Assembly (NCBI RefSeq): GCF_016925675.1
Contig: NZ_CP070506.1
Coordinates: 5,764,501-5,828,500 of the forward strand
From: Pseudomonas hygromyciniae
Lineage (GTDB): Bacteria; Pseudomonadota; Gammaproteobacteria; Pseudomonadales; Pseudomonadaceae
Length of the DNA: 64,000 bases
Direction: 5' to 3'
Shown here: positions 34,705 to 46,499 of the stretch, in pieces
How the letters are laid out: each line of letters begins with the position of its first letter
How positions within the stretch are numbered: position 1 is the first letter of the stretch
Notes under the pieces: model-generated
Database searches by the model: none
What the model was told of the DNA's origin: nothing
What the model saw: only the letters and a program-made list of their open reading frames with translations
Program-made: the position numbers and the translations under genes

Positions 34705-37194
34705 TTACAATCCACGGCAGGTAGCCGAGGCGGCTTCATACAATTTGTCATTGGAGGGCTCTGGCTCAAGGTTCAGTTGCAGCAGGCAGGGCGTCGTCGA
34801 ATCAGGCAGTTCGACACTCAGGATTTGCTGGGGCTCGCTGTCATTCAGGAAGATCAGCCCTTCGCCCACCACGCTGGTCAGGAAGGCCTTGTCCGGTCCA
34901 AACACCGCAGCCCCCTGGGGCAACGCACGTCCACGCTGGTCGCGAGCGGTCAACAGCACACGGCGTGCACTGACCACCTTGAACTCCACGGTATTGAACG
35001 ACCCGCGTGCGGCAGCGAGGGTGTGGGTGCCGTTCTTGAGGTCGACATGCCTGGGCAGAGATTGGGTCTGCACCTCAAGGTGGGTGTTGCTGTAGGCCGG
35101 CAACCCTGGGATGACCGCATGACCGCGATAGTCGGTCCAGACCGGGCCCTGAGGCGTGGAGACCTTGGCCCCCGCGATATTTCCCACCGACAGCAGGCCG
35201 AACGTGTCCTGTACCGCATAGGGCGAAAAAGACACCCCCTGCCCATGGGCGACCACGGCGCCCTGCAGTTGCCCGGTGTAACTGGTGCCTGATGCCTCCC
35301 GGCTCATCCCGGCACCGATGCGGGTATAACGGGGCATGACGTCGACCCGCCCGTATACCGATTGCTGGCGTTCACTCAGGTCGCGCTCGGCGCCGACCTC
35401 ATAATCCACATACTCGTTGACCCGTTCCGACAGCGCGGTGCCGATATCGGAGCGACCGTTACGCCGACTGGCATAGGAGGTGAGTCGGCGACTCTCACCG
35501 AAGGGCACGCTGACTTGCAGGCGCAGCGACACGCCTTCTGAGGGGCGCTCCTCATTGGCCGCGTAACGGCGCTTTCGCCGACGGGAAGGACCTGTCTGGG
35601 AGTCGGCGACCAAGGCGACATCAATTTCATTGAATCGCTTGTTCCACGACGCAAATACATGCTCGGCGCCCTGTCCATCAAACTGCCGGTTGCGCGAATA
35701 GCTGAGGGAGAACACGCCCAATCCCGGCTCGGCCCAACTCATGCCGGCGGTGTACTGATGCTGGAAGCGTGCGTCCAGGACATCCCGGGTTGATACCATG
35801 CCGGCTTCCAGCACATCACGATAACCCTGGCTCTGGGTGGTGACGCTCAGGTTGACTTCAACCCCCGCTCCCAAAGGGCTGCCCAACGATACGGCGCTGC
35901 GCGTCCCGCCCACTCCGCGGACCTTGTCTCGGGAGCGGTTGTGCCGTGCCGCAACCGTGACCCGCTGGAAAAAGACACGACTCAATGTGCCGCCGGCCGC
36001 GTGATACTCATCGGTCCCCAGCACGCCGAACCCCAGGGAAGTGCCTGCACCCAGGCCCCAGGTGCCACTGCCCATCGCCACCACCGGCGACTCCTGGCCA
36101 TTGGCGAGGGTTTCCCGCACCTTGCCCAGGGCAAAATCGAAGCCTGGCGCGACGGGCACTTGAGCGCCGAAAGACGCGGCGGGTACCACGAAGCTGCGCT
36201 TGCCACCCCGCGTGCCGATAACACTCACGTCCAGGTCACTGGTGCCGTTGAGCAGGGGCAGGCCTGTCAGGCTGAAAGGCCCTTCAGGTACCAGGGTTGA
36301 ATAAATCAGCACGCCAGACTGGCGCACCTCGACCCTTGCCTGGCTATGGGCCAGGCCTTCAACCACGACACCGTTGGAACTCCCCAGACGCGCAACGCCA
36401 TCTGGGAAGAGCTGCAGACCCGAGAGCTGGAGGCCGCCAAACACCGGGCTGCGGCTGGAAATCTGGCCCACCTGGAAGGTCGACTGCAAGGCCGCGAAAT
36501 CTCGCTGGGCATAGGCATACACATGCTCACTACGGCCCCTGCCGTTGTCGGAAACATAGAACTGCCGACTGCGCACCACCCAGTTACCCAGGTTGAATCC
36601 CGCCTCGGTATAGGCCGAGACGAAACGACTGGAGCCATCGCGCGCATGGCTATCGAAGCCCAGCACATCGTAGTTGAGCATGGCGGCTGTACCGCCCTGG
36701 CTGAAGCTGCCCGCCTCCCACTCTGGCTCGCGCAGCGATTGCGTGGGCACCACCAGGGACACCTCGTCACTGCCGGGGCGCAACCTGACGATCGTCGCCG
36801 GGAACTCACCAAGAAAGTCGTGACACGCCTGGTCAGCCGTCACGCCAGCCTGCAGGACCGCCGACGGCACCCGCAACCCTGCCTTGTCCAGCAACCCGCG
36901 GGTAAAACACAGTTGCCCGCGATAGTCGAAACGCGCATCGACCAGCCCCAACGCCGTGCCATTGACCCGCAGCCCGACCACCTGGACCCCTTCGCGAAAG
37001 CGTGCGGCGCTGCGAAAGTACTCCGAGATTTTTGGATCAATGCCGTGAGTGGTCAGGGCGGCCAGATCAAACCCGTCGCCCAACTGGATAGCCTGCGCGT
37101 CCCCCTGAACCCCGAGCAGGGTTGCCAGGCCCATGAACAACCCCGAGCAACACGCACCGCCAGCCCCTTTGCCCACCGCCCGCTCAAATCCCAT
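34705..37194 (-). CDS. Fimbrial outer-membrane usher protein
   Basis: 829 residues from MGFERAVGKG, with a signal peptide to about AQA. The N-terminal chaperone-binding domain (GVQVVGLRVNGTALGLVDARF), the 24-strand pore (SVYGRVDVMPRYTRIGAGMS and similar), the plug near TGLPLLNGTSDLDVSVIGT, and C-terminal domains with a Cys pair (TPCLLQL, ATCRGL) are all present. It is the assembly pore of chaperone-usher pili. The ATG at 37206 is an alternative start. It overlaps the chaperone stop by 11 bases. Confidence 0.88.
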   Translation of the reverse strand: MGFERAVGKGAGGACCSGLFMGLATLLGVQGDAQAIQLGDGFDLAALTTHGIDPKISEYFRSAARFREGVQVVGLRVNGTALGLVDARFDYRGQLCFTRGLLDKAGLRVPSAVLQAGVTADQACHDFLGEFPATIVRLRPGSDEVSLVVPTQSLREPEWEAGSFSQGGTAAMLNYDVLGFDSHARDGSSRFVSAYTEAGFNLGNWVVRSRQFYVSDNGRGRSEHVYAYAQRDFAALQSTFQVGQISSRSPVFGGLQLSGLQLFPDGVARLGSSNGVVVEGLAHSQARVEVRQSGVLIYSTLVPEGPFSLTGLPLLNGTSDLDVSVIGTRGGKRSFVVPAASFGAQVPVAPGFDFALGKVRETLANGQESPVVAMGSGTWGLGAGTSLGFGVLGTDEYHAAGGTLSRVFFQRVTVAARHNRSRDKVRGVGGTRSAVSLGSPLGAGVEVNLSVTTQSQGYRDVLEAGMVSTRDVLDARFQHQYTAGMSWAEPGLGVFSLSYSRNRQFDGQGAEHVFASWNKRFNEIDVALVADSQTGPSRRRKRRYAANEERPSEGVSLRLQVSVPFGESRRLTSYASRRNGRSDIGTALSERVNEYVDYEVGAERDLSERQQSVYGRVDVMPRYTRIGAGMSREASGTSYTGQLQGAVVAHGQGVSFSPYAVQDTFGLLSVGNIAGAKVSTPQGPVWTDYRGHAVIPGLPAYSNTHLEVQTQSLPRHVDLKNGTHTLAAARGSFNTVEFKVVSARRVLLTARDQRGRALPQGAAVFGPDKAFLTSVVGEGLIFLNDSEPQQILSVELPDSTTPCLLQLNLEPEPSNDKLYEAASATCRGL

Positions 37195-37900
37195 GGTCGG
37201 TGACATCTGCTTGATAGCTGTCGACACTGAACCCGTACACCGTCGCGGGCTGCAGAACCACCGAGGTGACATCGGACTGCGGCCCGTGGGTATCGACCAC
37301 CAGTACTTCTCCCGGCAGGACATAGCTGCGCGGCAGGGTCGCCAATTGCTTGCCGGGCAACAGTTGCAACTCCAGCGCCAGGCGCACCACATACGCACTG
37401 TCGTTATGGACAACCAGGCCAGTGCCCTGGCGCTTCCACTTCAACAACTCCCAGGGTGCCTGGTGCCTGGCCAACCCTCTGGGGTGCAGGATCAGCGGCA
37501 GGTTCTGCCGCAGGGTGATGCCAATGGTCGTACCGCCGGGACTACGCGCCTGGGGAATACCTTCGAAGGACACGCGTTTCAAACGCTGGGTCTTGAGCGG
37601 CGCCCCAGCCGTGCTGATAAAACGCACGAGCTGGGTTTCACCTGCCTCGACCCGGGTAATCGGCGGCGTGACGATCAGCAGTGGCTCTTGGTCTTCAGCA
37701 ATGTTTTCAATTACCGAGTGAAGTAACGCGGGCCCCGGGTCGGTGTTCTTGATATTGATCGTCGCTTCACCGTCATCTTCATATAGCACCACGACCGTTG
37801 TTTCGGGCTGCATGCCATCGGCGACCGAGACGCCACTTGCGCAAAACAACAGACCCGCACACCACAACAGCGTCACACTTGCTTTTAAAAAACAACTCAC
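37184..37900 (-). CDS. Periplasmic fimbrial chaperone
   Basis: 238 residues. The GTG at 37900 has GGAG eight bases upstream and starts a clean signal peptide (SCFLKASVTLLWCAGLLFC); a longer GTG reading from 37951 is worse. The immunoglobulin-like fold shows ATINIKNTDPGPALLHSVI, then PPITRVEAGETQLVRF and the C-terminal half with VVHNDSAYVVRLALELQLLPG. Arg and Lys residues for binding the pilin C-terminus are in the expected region. It overlaps the usher start. It folds subunits and delivers them to the usher. Confidence 0.8.
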   Translation of the reverse strand: MSCFLKASVTLLWCAGLLFCASGVSVADGMQPETTVVVLYEDDGEATINIKNTDPGPALLHSVIENIAEDQEPLLIVTPPITRVEAGETQLVRFISTAGAPLKTQRLKRVSFEGIPQARSPGGTTIGITLRQNLPLILHPRGLARHQAPWELLKWKRQGTGLVVHNDSAYVVRLALELQLLPGKQLATLPRSYVLPGEVLVVDTHGPQSDVTSVVLQPATVYGFSVDSYQADVTDHGI

Positions 37901-38023
37901 CGTGGTTTCTCCGCAACGACCCAGACATACAGAAAATAAATAAACAGCCACACAAAAACAGCCGACAAGTTACGAAAGCGTCATGACAACTTCCGTTTCA
38001 ATATCGGCTGCCTTTATAAGCCC

Positions 38024-38671
38024 TTAGATGTAACTAAGTACTAAAGTGGCGCGCCCATCCAGCGTGACATCACGGGTTAGGTCCAGGTCCTGAGCCTTGT
38101 TGATGACCGCCTTCACCGCAATGACCCCTGTCAGTTGGGAAATTGACGCTGGAGTAACGGTCGAACCATTGCGCCACGAATACTGGCTGGGTGCCTGGGC
38201 AACTTTCCCGTCACTGTTCTGCCAGGCGCCGGTGCTGACCCGCATGATGGGGTTCAACACGACACCTGAAGACCTCAGGTCCCTGAGCGTGACCGAGTAC
38301 CCGCCGGTACGCCGGGACGATACTGCGCCCAGCCCGAAGTTCTGCGCTTCGGTATAGCCAGCACCAAGGATCCCGGTGACCTTGCTGCCTGCCTGCAGGT
38401 CGGTCAGGGCCAGGGCGAACTTGGCCGGGGTACTGCCGCAGTTCACGGCCACCGAGGTGGTTTTCTCTTCACGGGGATTGAAGGCAGTCTGGGACAGTTC
38501 ACCAGAGCGAATGGTCCCGTAGTCGATGATGCCGCCGCCACCCAGGCTCAGATTGCAGGCTGTGGGGGTGATCGTCCCGCGTACTACCAGTTGCGCAACG
38601 TTTGTTGCTTGAGCGCCAATACTGGCTGCCAGGCAAATGATGCCTACTGTCAAACCTACTACTTTTTTCAT
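38024..38671 (-). CDS. Fimbrial major subunit (DUF1120-type)
   Basis: 215 residues with a signal peptide (MKKVVGLTVGIICLAASIGAQA). The mature part begins NVAQLVVRGTITPTACNLSL, then IIDYGTIRSGELSQTAF and VAVNCGSTPAKFAL; the two Cys should form the pilin disulfide. The pattern fits the DUF1120 family of Pseudomonas fimbrial proteins. Two other starts were considered: an in-frame ATG at 38701 with no ribosome site, and a short leader reading frame (38694-38732) with a strong one. First gene of the fimbrial cluster. Confidence 0.8.
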   Translation of the reverse strand: MKKVVGLTVGIICLAASIGAQATNVAQLVVRGTITPTACNLSLGGGGIIDYGTIRSGELSQTAFNPREEKTTSVAVNCGSTPAKFALALTDLQAGSKVTGILGAGYTEAQNFGLGAVSSRRTGGYSVTLRDLRSSGVVLNPIMRVSTGAWQNSDGKVAQAPSQYSWRNGSTVTPASISQLTGVIAVKAVINKAQDLDLTRDVTLDGRATLVLSYI

Positions 38672-39148
38672 GATCGACCTGTCGTTGGAAGTGTTAGTCA
38701 TTATTTATCCGGCCGGAGATTCCGCTCTCCATTACTAGTTCCTCCTTGAAACACAAAGCATAGATAAATAACACCACGGCTTGATTGCCGAATGACAGTT
38801 TCACCCCTCGACCCGCCCAATAAATATAAGACGACACCTTAATCCCTGTGAGACTCGTAAAAAACAACTGTCCTCTTTAACAACGCCTCAAGTAGTCCAG
38901 AACAAATTATGGAGCGGCATTGTCAACTTACTCATGTAGGAAACAGCATAAAAATCGCAAGTCGCAAAAAATCTTGAAACTTCCGTCAACGACCTAGAGC
39001 GATGTCATCGGCACTACGGAAATTTGCCCTACATTTCCTACAAAATTTGATCGAGAGCAGGGGTAGGACAAATCACCAAGCACTACGCGTTGGCGTCAGC
39101 GTTTGATCGTGGCACGATGGCGAGGTTATCGACCGAGATCCCCTAACC
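38672..39148. other. AT-rich intergenic region between fimbrial cluster and ppx
   Basis: 477 bases, clearly less GC-rich than the flanking genes. It holds the fimbrial promoter, the leader reading frame at 38694-38732 and the ppx promoter. I saw no tRNA, attachment site or terminator. The low GC is typical of fimbrial control regions and of recently acquired DNA. Confidence 0.6.
38694..38732 (-). other. Twelve-codon leader reading frame with strong ribosome site
   Basis: AAGGAGG (38741-38747) lies eight bases before an ATG that encodes MESGISGRINND and a stop at 38694-38696. The frame differs from the fimbrial subunit, and the stop overlaps the alternative ATG at 38701. It could be a leader peptide controlling translation of the subunit. 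The real subunit start (38671) has only a weak AGGTCG. Confidence 0.4.
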
Positions 39149-40651
39149 ATGCCGCAATCCCAAGCCAAGAATCTGTCCCTGATCGCCGCCATCGACCTGG
39201 GCTCCAACAGCTTTCACATGGTCGTGGCCAAGGCCCAGAACGGTGAGATCCGCATCCTTGAGCGGCTCGGCGAAAAGGTACAACTGGCTGCCGGAATCGA
39301 CGACGAGCGCAAGCTCAACGAAGAATCCATGCAACGCGGGCTCGATTGCCTCAAGCGCTTTGCCCAACTGATCAACGGCATGCCCCAGGGCGCCGTGCGT
39401 ATCGTCGGCACCAACGCATTGCGCGAAGCGCGTAACCGTGGCGAATTCATCCGCCGCGCCGAGGAGATCCTCGGCCACCCGGTGGAAGTCATCTCGGGTC
39501 GTGAAGAGGCGCGCCTGATCTACCTCGGCGTTTCCCACACGCTGGCCGATACCCCCGGTAAGCGCCTGGTAGCGGACATTGGTGGCGGCAGCACCGAGTT
39601 CATCATCGGCCAGCGCTTCGAACCGTTGTTGCGTGAAAGTCTGCAAATGGGCTGCGTCAGCTATACCCAGCGTTATTTCAAGGACGGCAAGATCACCCCG
39701 GCCCGCTACGCCCAGGCGTATACGGCGGCGCGGCTGGAGATCATGAGCATCGAGCATGCCCTGCATCGCCTGACCTGGGATGAGGCCATCGGCTCATCCG
39801 GCACTATCCGTGCCATTGGCCTGGCCCTGAAGGCTGGCGGCCATGGCACCGGTGAGGTGAATGCCGAAGGCCTGGCCTGGCTCAAGCGCAAGCTGTTCAA
39901 GCTCGGGGATGCCGAGAAGATCGACTTCGATGGCATCAAGCCCGACCGCCGGGCCATCTTCCCGGCGGGCATGGCGATTCTTGAAGCCATCTTCGATGCC
40001 CTCGAGCTGCAACGTATGGACCATTGCGACGGTGCACTGCGCGAAGGGGTGCTCTATGACCTGCTGGGCCGCCACCATCATGAAGACGTGCGTGAGCGCA
40101 CCCTGGGCTCGCTGATGGAGCGTTACCACGTCGATCTGGAACAGGCGGCGCGGGTCGAGCGCAAGGCGTTGCATGCCTTTGATCAGGTCGCCGAGGACTG
40201 GGAGCTCGAAGACGGAGTCTGGCGGGAACTGCTGGGATGGGCCGCCAAGGTCCATGAAGTGGGGCTGGATATCGCCCACTACCATTACCACAAGCACGGC
40301 GCTTACCTGATCGAGCACTCCGACCTGGCAGGCTTTTCCCGGGAAGACCAGCAGATGCTGGCGCTGCTGGTACGTGGTCATCGCCGCAATATTCCCAAGG
40401 ACAAATTCGCAGAGTTCGGCGCCGACGGCATCAAGCTGATTCGCCTGTGTGCTCTGCTGCGCTTTGCGATTCTGTTCCATCACATTCGTGGCACCCACCA
40501 GATGCCGCAGGTCACCTTGCACGCCCGTGGCGATAGCCTGGATGTGGTGTTCCCCGAGGATTGGCTGGAGGAGCATCCACTGACCCAAGCGGATTTTGCC
40601 CAGGAGGCCGAGTGGCTGACACGGGTAGGCTTTACCCTGAACGTCCACTGA
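39149..40651 (+). CDS. ppx: Exopolyphosphatase
   Basis: 500 residues, full length. [20 protein letters not shown] is the ASKHA phosphate-1 motif, and [14 protein letters not shown] the phosphate-2 motif; the C-terminal HD-like domain contains the [15 protein letters not shown] segment. It removes terminal phosphates from polyphosphate and can hydrolyse pppGpp. It converges on ppk; an amidase gene lies between them. A perfect hairpin follows its stop. Confidence 0.95.
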   Translation: MPQSQAKNLSLIAAIDLGSNSFHMVVAKAQNGEIRILERLGEKVQLAAGIDDERKLNEESMQRGLDCLKRFAQLINGMPQGAVRIVGTNALREARNRGEFIRRAEEILGHPVEVISGREEARLIYLGVSHTLADTPGKRLVADIGGGSTEFIIGQRFEPLLRESLQMGCVSYTQRYFKDGKITPARYAQAYTAARLEIMSIEHALHRLTWDEAIGSSGTIRAIGLALKAGGHGTGEVNAEGLAWLKRKLFKLGDAEKIDFDGIKPDRRAIFPAGMAILEAIFDALELQRMDHCDGALREGVLYDLLGRHHHEDVRERTLGSLMERYHVDLEQAARVERKALHAFDQVAEDWELEDGVWRELLGWAAKVHEVGLDIAHYHYHKHGAYLIEHSDLAGFSREDQQMLALLVRGHRRNIPKDKFAEFGADGIKLIRLCALLRFAILFHHIRGTHQMPQVTLHARGDSLDVVFPEDWLEEHPLTQADFAQEAEWLTRVGFTLNVH

Positions 40652-40661
40652 CCTGCCACCA

Positions 40662-40688
40662 CACCGGATGCCTGGCTGGCATCCGGTG
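40662..40688. terminator. Hairpin after ppx
   Basis: CACCGGATGCC and GGCATCCGGTG form an 11-bp perfect stem with a five-base loop, 10 bases after the ppx stop and 18 before the amidase stop. No T-run follows, so it is a likely but not classical terminator for the convergent pair. Confidence 0.5.
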
Positions 40689-40706
40689 CGCAACCGCATG
40701 ACGCCC

Positions 40707-42206
40707 CTAAACGCCCGACGACTGTGGCACACCCGGCTCGAAGGCCGGCTCGCGGATAGCCTGGGAAGCCTGTTCATAGCCATAGGCGAGCGAAAGCAAC
40801 GTGGCCTCGCTGTTGCCCGTACCGCAAAAGTAAAGCGCGGTCGGCATCCCCTCCTCATCCATACCCGAAGGCACCGATATACCGGGGTAGCCTGCCGCGG
40901 CGGCGCCATAGTAATTGTGTGAGTGGAAGTTCGACACGATTGCATCGAGCTTGTGCTCATTGAGCGGCGTGTCGAGAGTGTTCCTGAACGTGGGGAGAAC
41001 GGACGCCCATAGCGCCTCGCGCTGCTCATCCGTCACTTGCAGGCTGTCGATAAAGCTCAGCAGATCCTGGTCAGGCTCCCCCGGCCGCCTATCGCGCTCA
41101 TTGAACGCAATCAGATCGGACAACGACTTCACGGGCAACCCTTCCCTTGTAGCCAGGTATGCTTCCAGTCTTGGTTTGAATCCGGCCAAAAGCGCGTCGT
41201 TGTACTGATCGTAGGTCTGCTTCGACACATCGGCATCCAGCGCGCCGATCGGCACCATGACGGCGCCCTTGGACGCCAGTAGTTGGATAGCATCTTCAAA
41301 ATGCTTTTTATCCGCGCGCTTGGCCGGGTCCTTGGCGTCTTCTTGCGTCAACTCGGGCACAGGGGTGTAGCCGATGCGTTTGCCCTGCAAGGCATCCGGC
41401 TTCAGCCCGGCGGTATAGACCGTTGTTTGCGTCATGGCATTTAGCGCTTCAGCAGCATCGCGTACGTTACGCGTAAAGGTGCCCACCGAGTCCAGCCTCG
41501 AACTGGTCATCACCCCTTCGGTACTTACCAGCCCGACCGTTGTTTTCAAACCGAACACACCGTTGAAGGCCGCGGGCGAAATGATCGAACCGTTGGTCTC
41601 GACCCCCAACGCCAGTGGGACATGCCCCTGGGCAACCGCCACCGCCGAACCGGAACTCGACCCCGCCACCTGCCCTCCCAGCCGATGCGGATTCAGGGTT
41701 TGCCCGCCACGAGAACTCCATCCGTCCACCGGTACGTCGGAGCGAAAGTTGGACAGCTCACTCATGTTGGTTTTGCCCACGATCACCGCACCAGCGTTGA
41801 GCAAGTTATCCACAACCTTGGCGTTTTTTTGCGCCGGTGATCCCACCAACGCGCGGGAGCCCGCACTGGTCTGCATTTTTCCACTGGTTTCAAAGACATC
41901 CTTCAGAGCGATCGGAACACCATGCAAAAAACCGCGCACGGTACCGTTGGTACGCTCCAGGTCACGCGCCCTTGCCTGCTCACGGGCATCGGGATTGACT
42001 TCAAGAAACGCATTGCCACCCTGCAACCCCTGGTCGATATTGGCGATGCTTTTCAACGAATCCTTTACCAGGGATTCTGAAGTGACCGTCGTCTGGCTCA
42101 TGCCAGACGACATCACCTGCGCGCTGCGGTAATCTTTCGGCGGCGAAATGAACGCCTCAAGAAGCCCCGAACCGCCCACTCCCATTCCCACGACTGGCCC
42201 TATCAT
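40707..42206 (-). CDS. Amidase signature family enzyme
   Basis: 499 residues with the Ser-cisSer-Lys triad K102 (VPIALKDVFETSG), S183 (GQVAGSSSGSA) and S207 (VETNGSIIS). The usual GGSIR at the third motif reads NGSII, so substrate choice may differ from typical AS enzymes. No Sec signal is seen; the N-terminus is Gly-rich (MIGPVVGMGVGGSGLLEAF). GAGGAG precedes the ATG, and an 8-bp hairpin (42228-42247) lies 22 bases upstream of it. It separates ppk from ppx, which I recall as neighbours in PAO1. Substrate unknown. Confidence 0.85.
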   Translation of the reverse strand: MIGPVVGMGVGGSGLLEAFISPPKDYRSAQVMSSGMSQTTVTSESLVKDSLKSIANIDQGLQGGNAFLEVNPDAREQARARDLERTNGTVRGFLHGVPIALKDVFETSGKMQTSAGSRALVGSPAQKNAKVVDNLLNAGAVIVGKTNMSELSNFRSDVPVDGWSSRGGQTLNPHRLGGQVAGSSSGSAVAVAQGHVPLALGVETNGSIISPAAFNGVFGLKTTVGLVSTEGVMTSSRLDSVGTFTRNVRDAAEALNAMTQTTVYTAGLKPDALQGKRIGYTPVPELTQEDAKDPAKRADKKHFEDAIQLLASKGAVMVPIGALDADVSKQTYDQYNDALLAGFKPRLEAYLATREGLPVKSLSDLIAFNERDRRPGEPDQDLLSFIDSLQVTDEQREALWASVLPTFRNTLDTPLNEHKLDAIVSNFHSHNYYGAAAAGYPGISVPSGMDEEGMPTALYFCGTGNSEATLLSLAYGYEQASQAIREPAFEPGVPQSSGV

Positions 42207-42227
42207 CGAAAACTCCTCAACTGTCCA

Positions 42228-42247
42228 GGGCTATCGTCTGATAGCCC
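42228..42247 (-). promoter_or_regulatory. Hairpin in the amidase leader
   Basis: GGGCTATC and GATAGCCC form a perfect 8-bp stem with a GTCT loop, 22 bases upstream of the amidase ATG and just beyond its ribosome site. It could be the ppk terminator remnant, a 5' leader structure or an operator. Confidence 0.35.
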
Positions 42248-42375
42248 GGTGTCAGTCTAGGAATGGGAATAGGCGACTCCCAACCTGGCAAGTCTGAAGC
42301 GTCTGTCCGACCGCTCAGTGGTGGATGTAGGCGACCAGCAGGAAAGCGGATAGGCCGCTTCCTCCAAGGCCTGTA

Positions 42376-44598
42376 TCAGCGCACGGTCAACAGCGGGCTG
42401 CCCAGCCGCTCCAGCAACGTCGCCTGCGCACTGCGCGGGTTCTGGTTGCCGGTCGGGGTGTTGCGCACATAGCGCCCATCCGACTGCAGGCTCCAGCTGT
42501 GGGTGTTATCGGTGAGATAACTCTCCAGCTCCTTCTTGACCCGCATGATCAGTTTCTTGCCTTCCACCGGGAAGCAGGTCTCTACCCGCTTGTCGAGGTT
42601 GCGCTCCATCCAGTCGGCGCTGGAGAGGAACATCTGCTCTTCGCCGCCGTTGAGGAAGTAGAACACCCGCGTGTGCTCCAGGAAGCGGCCGATGATCGAA
42701 CGCACGTGGATATTGTGGGACACCCCCGCGATGCCCGGACGCAGGCAGCACATGCCGCGCACCACCAGGTCGATACGCACGCCGGACTGGCTGGCCTTAT
42801 ACAACGCACGGATGATCTTCGGATCGGTCAGCGAGTTGAATTTGGCGATGATATGCGCCGGCTTGCCATCGAGGGCGAATTGGGTCTCGCGGGCAATCAT
42901 GTCGAGCATGCCCTTCTTCAGGGTAAACGGCGCATGCAGCAGTTTTTTCATGCGCAGCGTCTTACCCATGCCAATCAGCTGGCTGAACAGTTTGCCGACG
43001 TCTTCGCACAACGCGTCGTCGGAAGTCAGCAGACTGTAGTCGGTGTAGAGCTTGGCGTTGCCGGCGTGGTAGTTACCGGTGCCAAGGTGCGCGTAACGCA
43101 CGATTTCACCGGCTTCGCGGCGCAGGATCAGCATCATCTTGGCGTGAGTCTTGAAGCCGACCACGCCATAGATCACCACCGCGCCGGCCGCTTGCAGGCG
43201 GCTGGCCAGTTGCAGGTTGGATTCTTCGTCGAACCGCGCACGCAGCTCGATCACCGCCGTGACTTCCTTGCCGTTACGCGCGGCGTCCACCAGCGCATCG
43301 ACGATTTCCGAGTTGGCGCCGCTGCGGTACAGGGTCTGGCGCACGGCCAGGACATGGGGGTCCTTGGCGGCCTGGCGCAGCAGGTCGACCACCGGGGTAA
43401 ACGACTCAAAGGGGTGCAGCAGCAAGATGTCCTGCTTGCTGACCACGCTGAAGATATTCTCGCTGTTTTGCAGCAGTTTCGGGATCTGCGGGGTGAACGG
43501 CGTGTATTGCAACTCCGGATGGCTGTCCAGGCTGGTGATGCTGAACAGGCGCGTCAGGTTCACCGGGCCATTGACCTGGTACAGCTCGGTTTCGGCCAGG
43601 TTGAACTGCTTGAGCAGGTAGTCCGACAGGTGTTTGGGGCAGGTGTCCGCCACTTCCAGGCGTACCGCATCACCGTAACGACGCGAGAACAGCTCGCCGC
43701 GCAGGGCGCGGGCCAGGTCTTCGACGTCTTCGGTGTCGACCGCCAGGTCAGCATTACGGGTCAGGCGGAACTGATAGCAGCCCTTGACCTTCATGCCCTG
43801 GAACAGGTCATCGGCGTGGGCGTGGATCATCGACGAAAGGAATACATAGTTATCGCCAGCCCCCCCGACCTCTTCGGGTACCTTGATGATCCGTGGCAAC
43901 AGGCGCGGAGCAGGGATGATCGCCAGGCCCGAATCACGACCAAAGGCATCGATGCCTTCAAGCTCGACGATAAAGTTCAGGCTCTTGTTCACCAGCAGCG
44001 GGAACGGGTGCGTCGGGTCCAGGCCAATCGGGGTGATGATCGGCGCGATCTCGTCACGGAAGTAGCGACGGACCCAGGTCTTGAGCTTGACGGTCCAGTT
44101 GCGCCGACGGATGAAGCGCACCTGATGCTTTTCCAGCTCCGGCAACAGGATGTCGTTGAGGATGGCGTATTGGCGATCCACATGGCCGTGCACCAGTTCG
44201 CTGATGCGGGCCAGGGCCTGGTGCGGCTGCAGGCCATCGGCGCCGGCCTGTTCACGGGCAAAGGTGATCTGTTTCTTGAGGCCGGCGACACGAATCTCGA
44301 AGAACTCGTCCAGGTTGCTGGAGAAGATCAACAGGAACTTCAGGCGCTCCAGCAGTGGGTAGGACTCATCCAGCGCCTGTTCCAGCACGCGGATGTTGAA
44401 TTGCAGTTGGGACAGCTCGCGATGGATATACAGGCTGCTGTCATCCAGGTTCGGAATCACGATAGGCGGTGCCGCCACAACCGGCTCAGTAATCACTGCA
44501 GGCTGCTCAGGCACAAGCTCCGGCGGGGTTTCGGCCACCTGTTCAACCACCGGGTGAGCGTCTTTTACGGCAACGTCTGTGAGTCCTTCGGTATTCAT
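42376..44598 (-). CDS. ppk: Polyphosphate kinase 1
   Basis: 740 residues. The catalytic His is in [21 protein letters not shown]; the second His motif is in [16 protein letters not shown] and surrounding PLDc-like domains. An N-terminal extension rich in Pro and Val (residues 1-50) precedes the [20 protein letters not shown] domain. It polymerises ATP gamma-phosphate to polyphosphate. It lies 18 bases after hemB on the same strand, so the two are probably one transcript, an arrangement conserved in Pseudomonas. Confidence 0.96.
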   Translation of the reverse strand: MNTEGLTDVAVKDAHPVVEQVAETPPELVPEQPAVITEPVVAAPPIVIPNLDDSSLYIHRELSQLQFNIRVLEQALDESYPLLERLKFLLIFSSNLDEFFEIRVAGLKKQITFAREQAGADGLQPHQALARISELVHGHVDRQYAILNDILLPELEKHQVRFIRRRNWTVKLKTWVRRYFRDEIAPIITPIGLDPTHPFPLLVNKSLNFIVELEGIDAFGRDSGLAIIPAPRLLPRIIKVPEEVGGAGDNYVFLSSMIHAHADDLFQGMKVKGCYQFRLTRNADLAVDTEDVEDLARALRGELFSRRYGDAVRLEVADTCPKHLSDYLLKQFNLAETELYQVNGPVNLTRLFSITSLDSHPELQYTPFTPQIPKLLQNSENIFSVVSKQDILLLHPFESFTPVVDLLRQAAKDPHVLAVRQTLYRSGANSEIVDALVDAARNGKEVTAVIELRARFDEESNLQLASRLQAAGAVVIYGVVGFKTHAKMMLILRREAGEIVRYAHLGTGNYHAGNAKLYTDYSLLTSDDALCEDVGKLFSQLIGMGKTLRMKKLLHAPFTLKKGMLDMIARETQFALDGKPAHIIAKFNSLTDPKIIRALYKASQSGVRIDLVVRGMCCLRPGIAGVSHNIHVRSIIGRFLEHTRVFYFLNGGEEQMFLSSADWMERNLDKRVETCFPVEGKKLIMRVKKELESYLTDNTHSWSLQSDGRYVRNTPTGNQNPRSAQATLLERLGSPLLTVR

Positions 44599-44616
44599 CG
44601 AGTGTTCCTGTGAGGG

Positions 44617-46493
<1,877 letters not shown>

Positions 46494-46499
46494 ACCGGC

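Noticed and set aside
38750..39148. Sigma-54 promoter near ppx (TGGCACGATGGCG at about 39111)
   Set aside because: The -12 GC element is not at the required spacing.
40707..42206. Amidase as a type III secreted effector
   Set aside because: Only the Gly-rich N-terminus hints at this; no hrp box or secretion genes are nearby.
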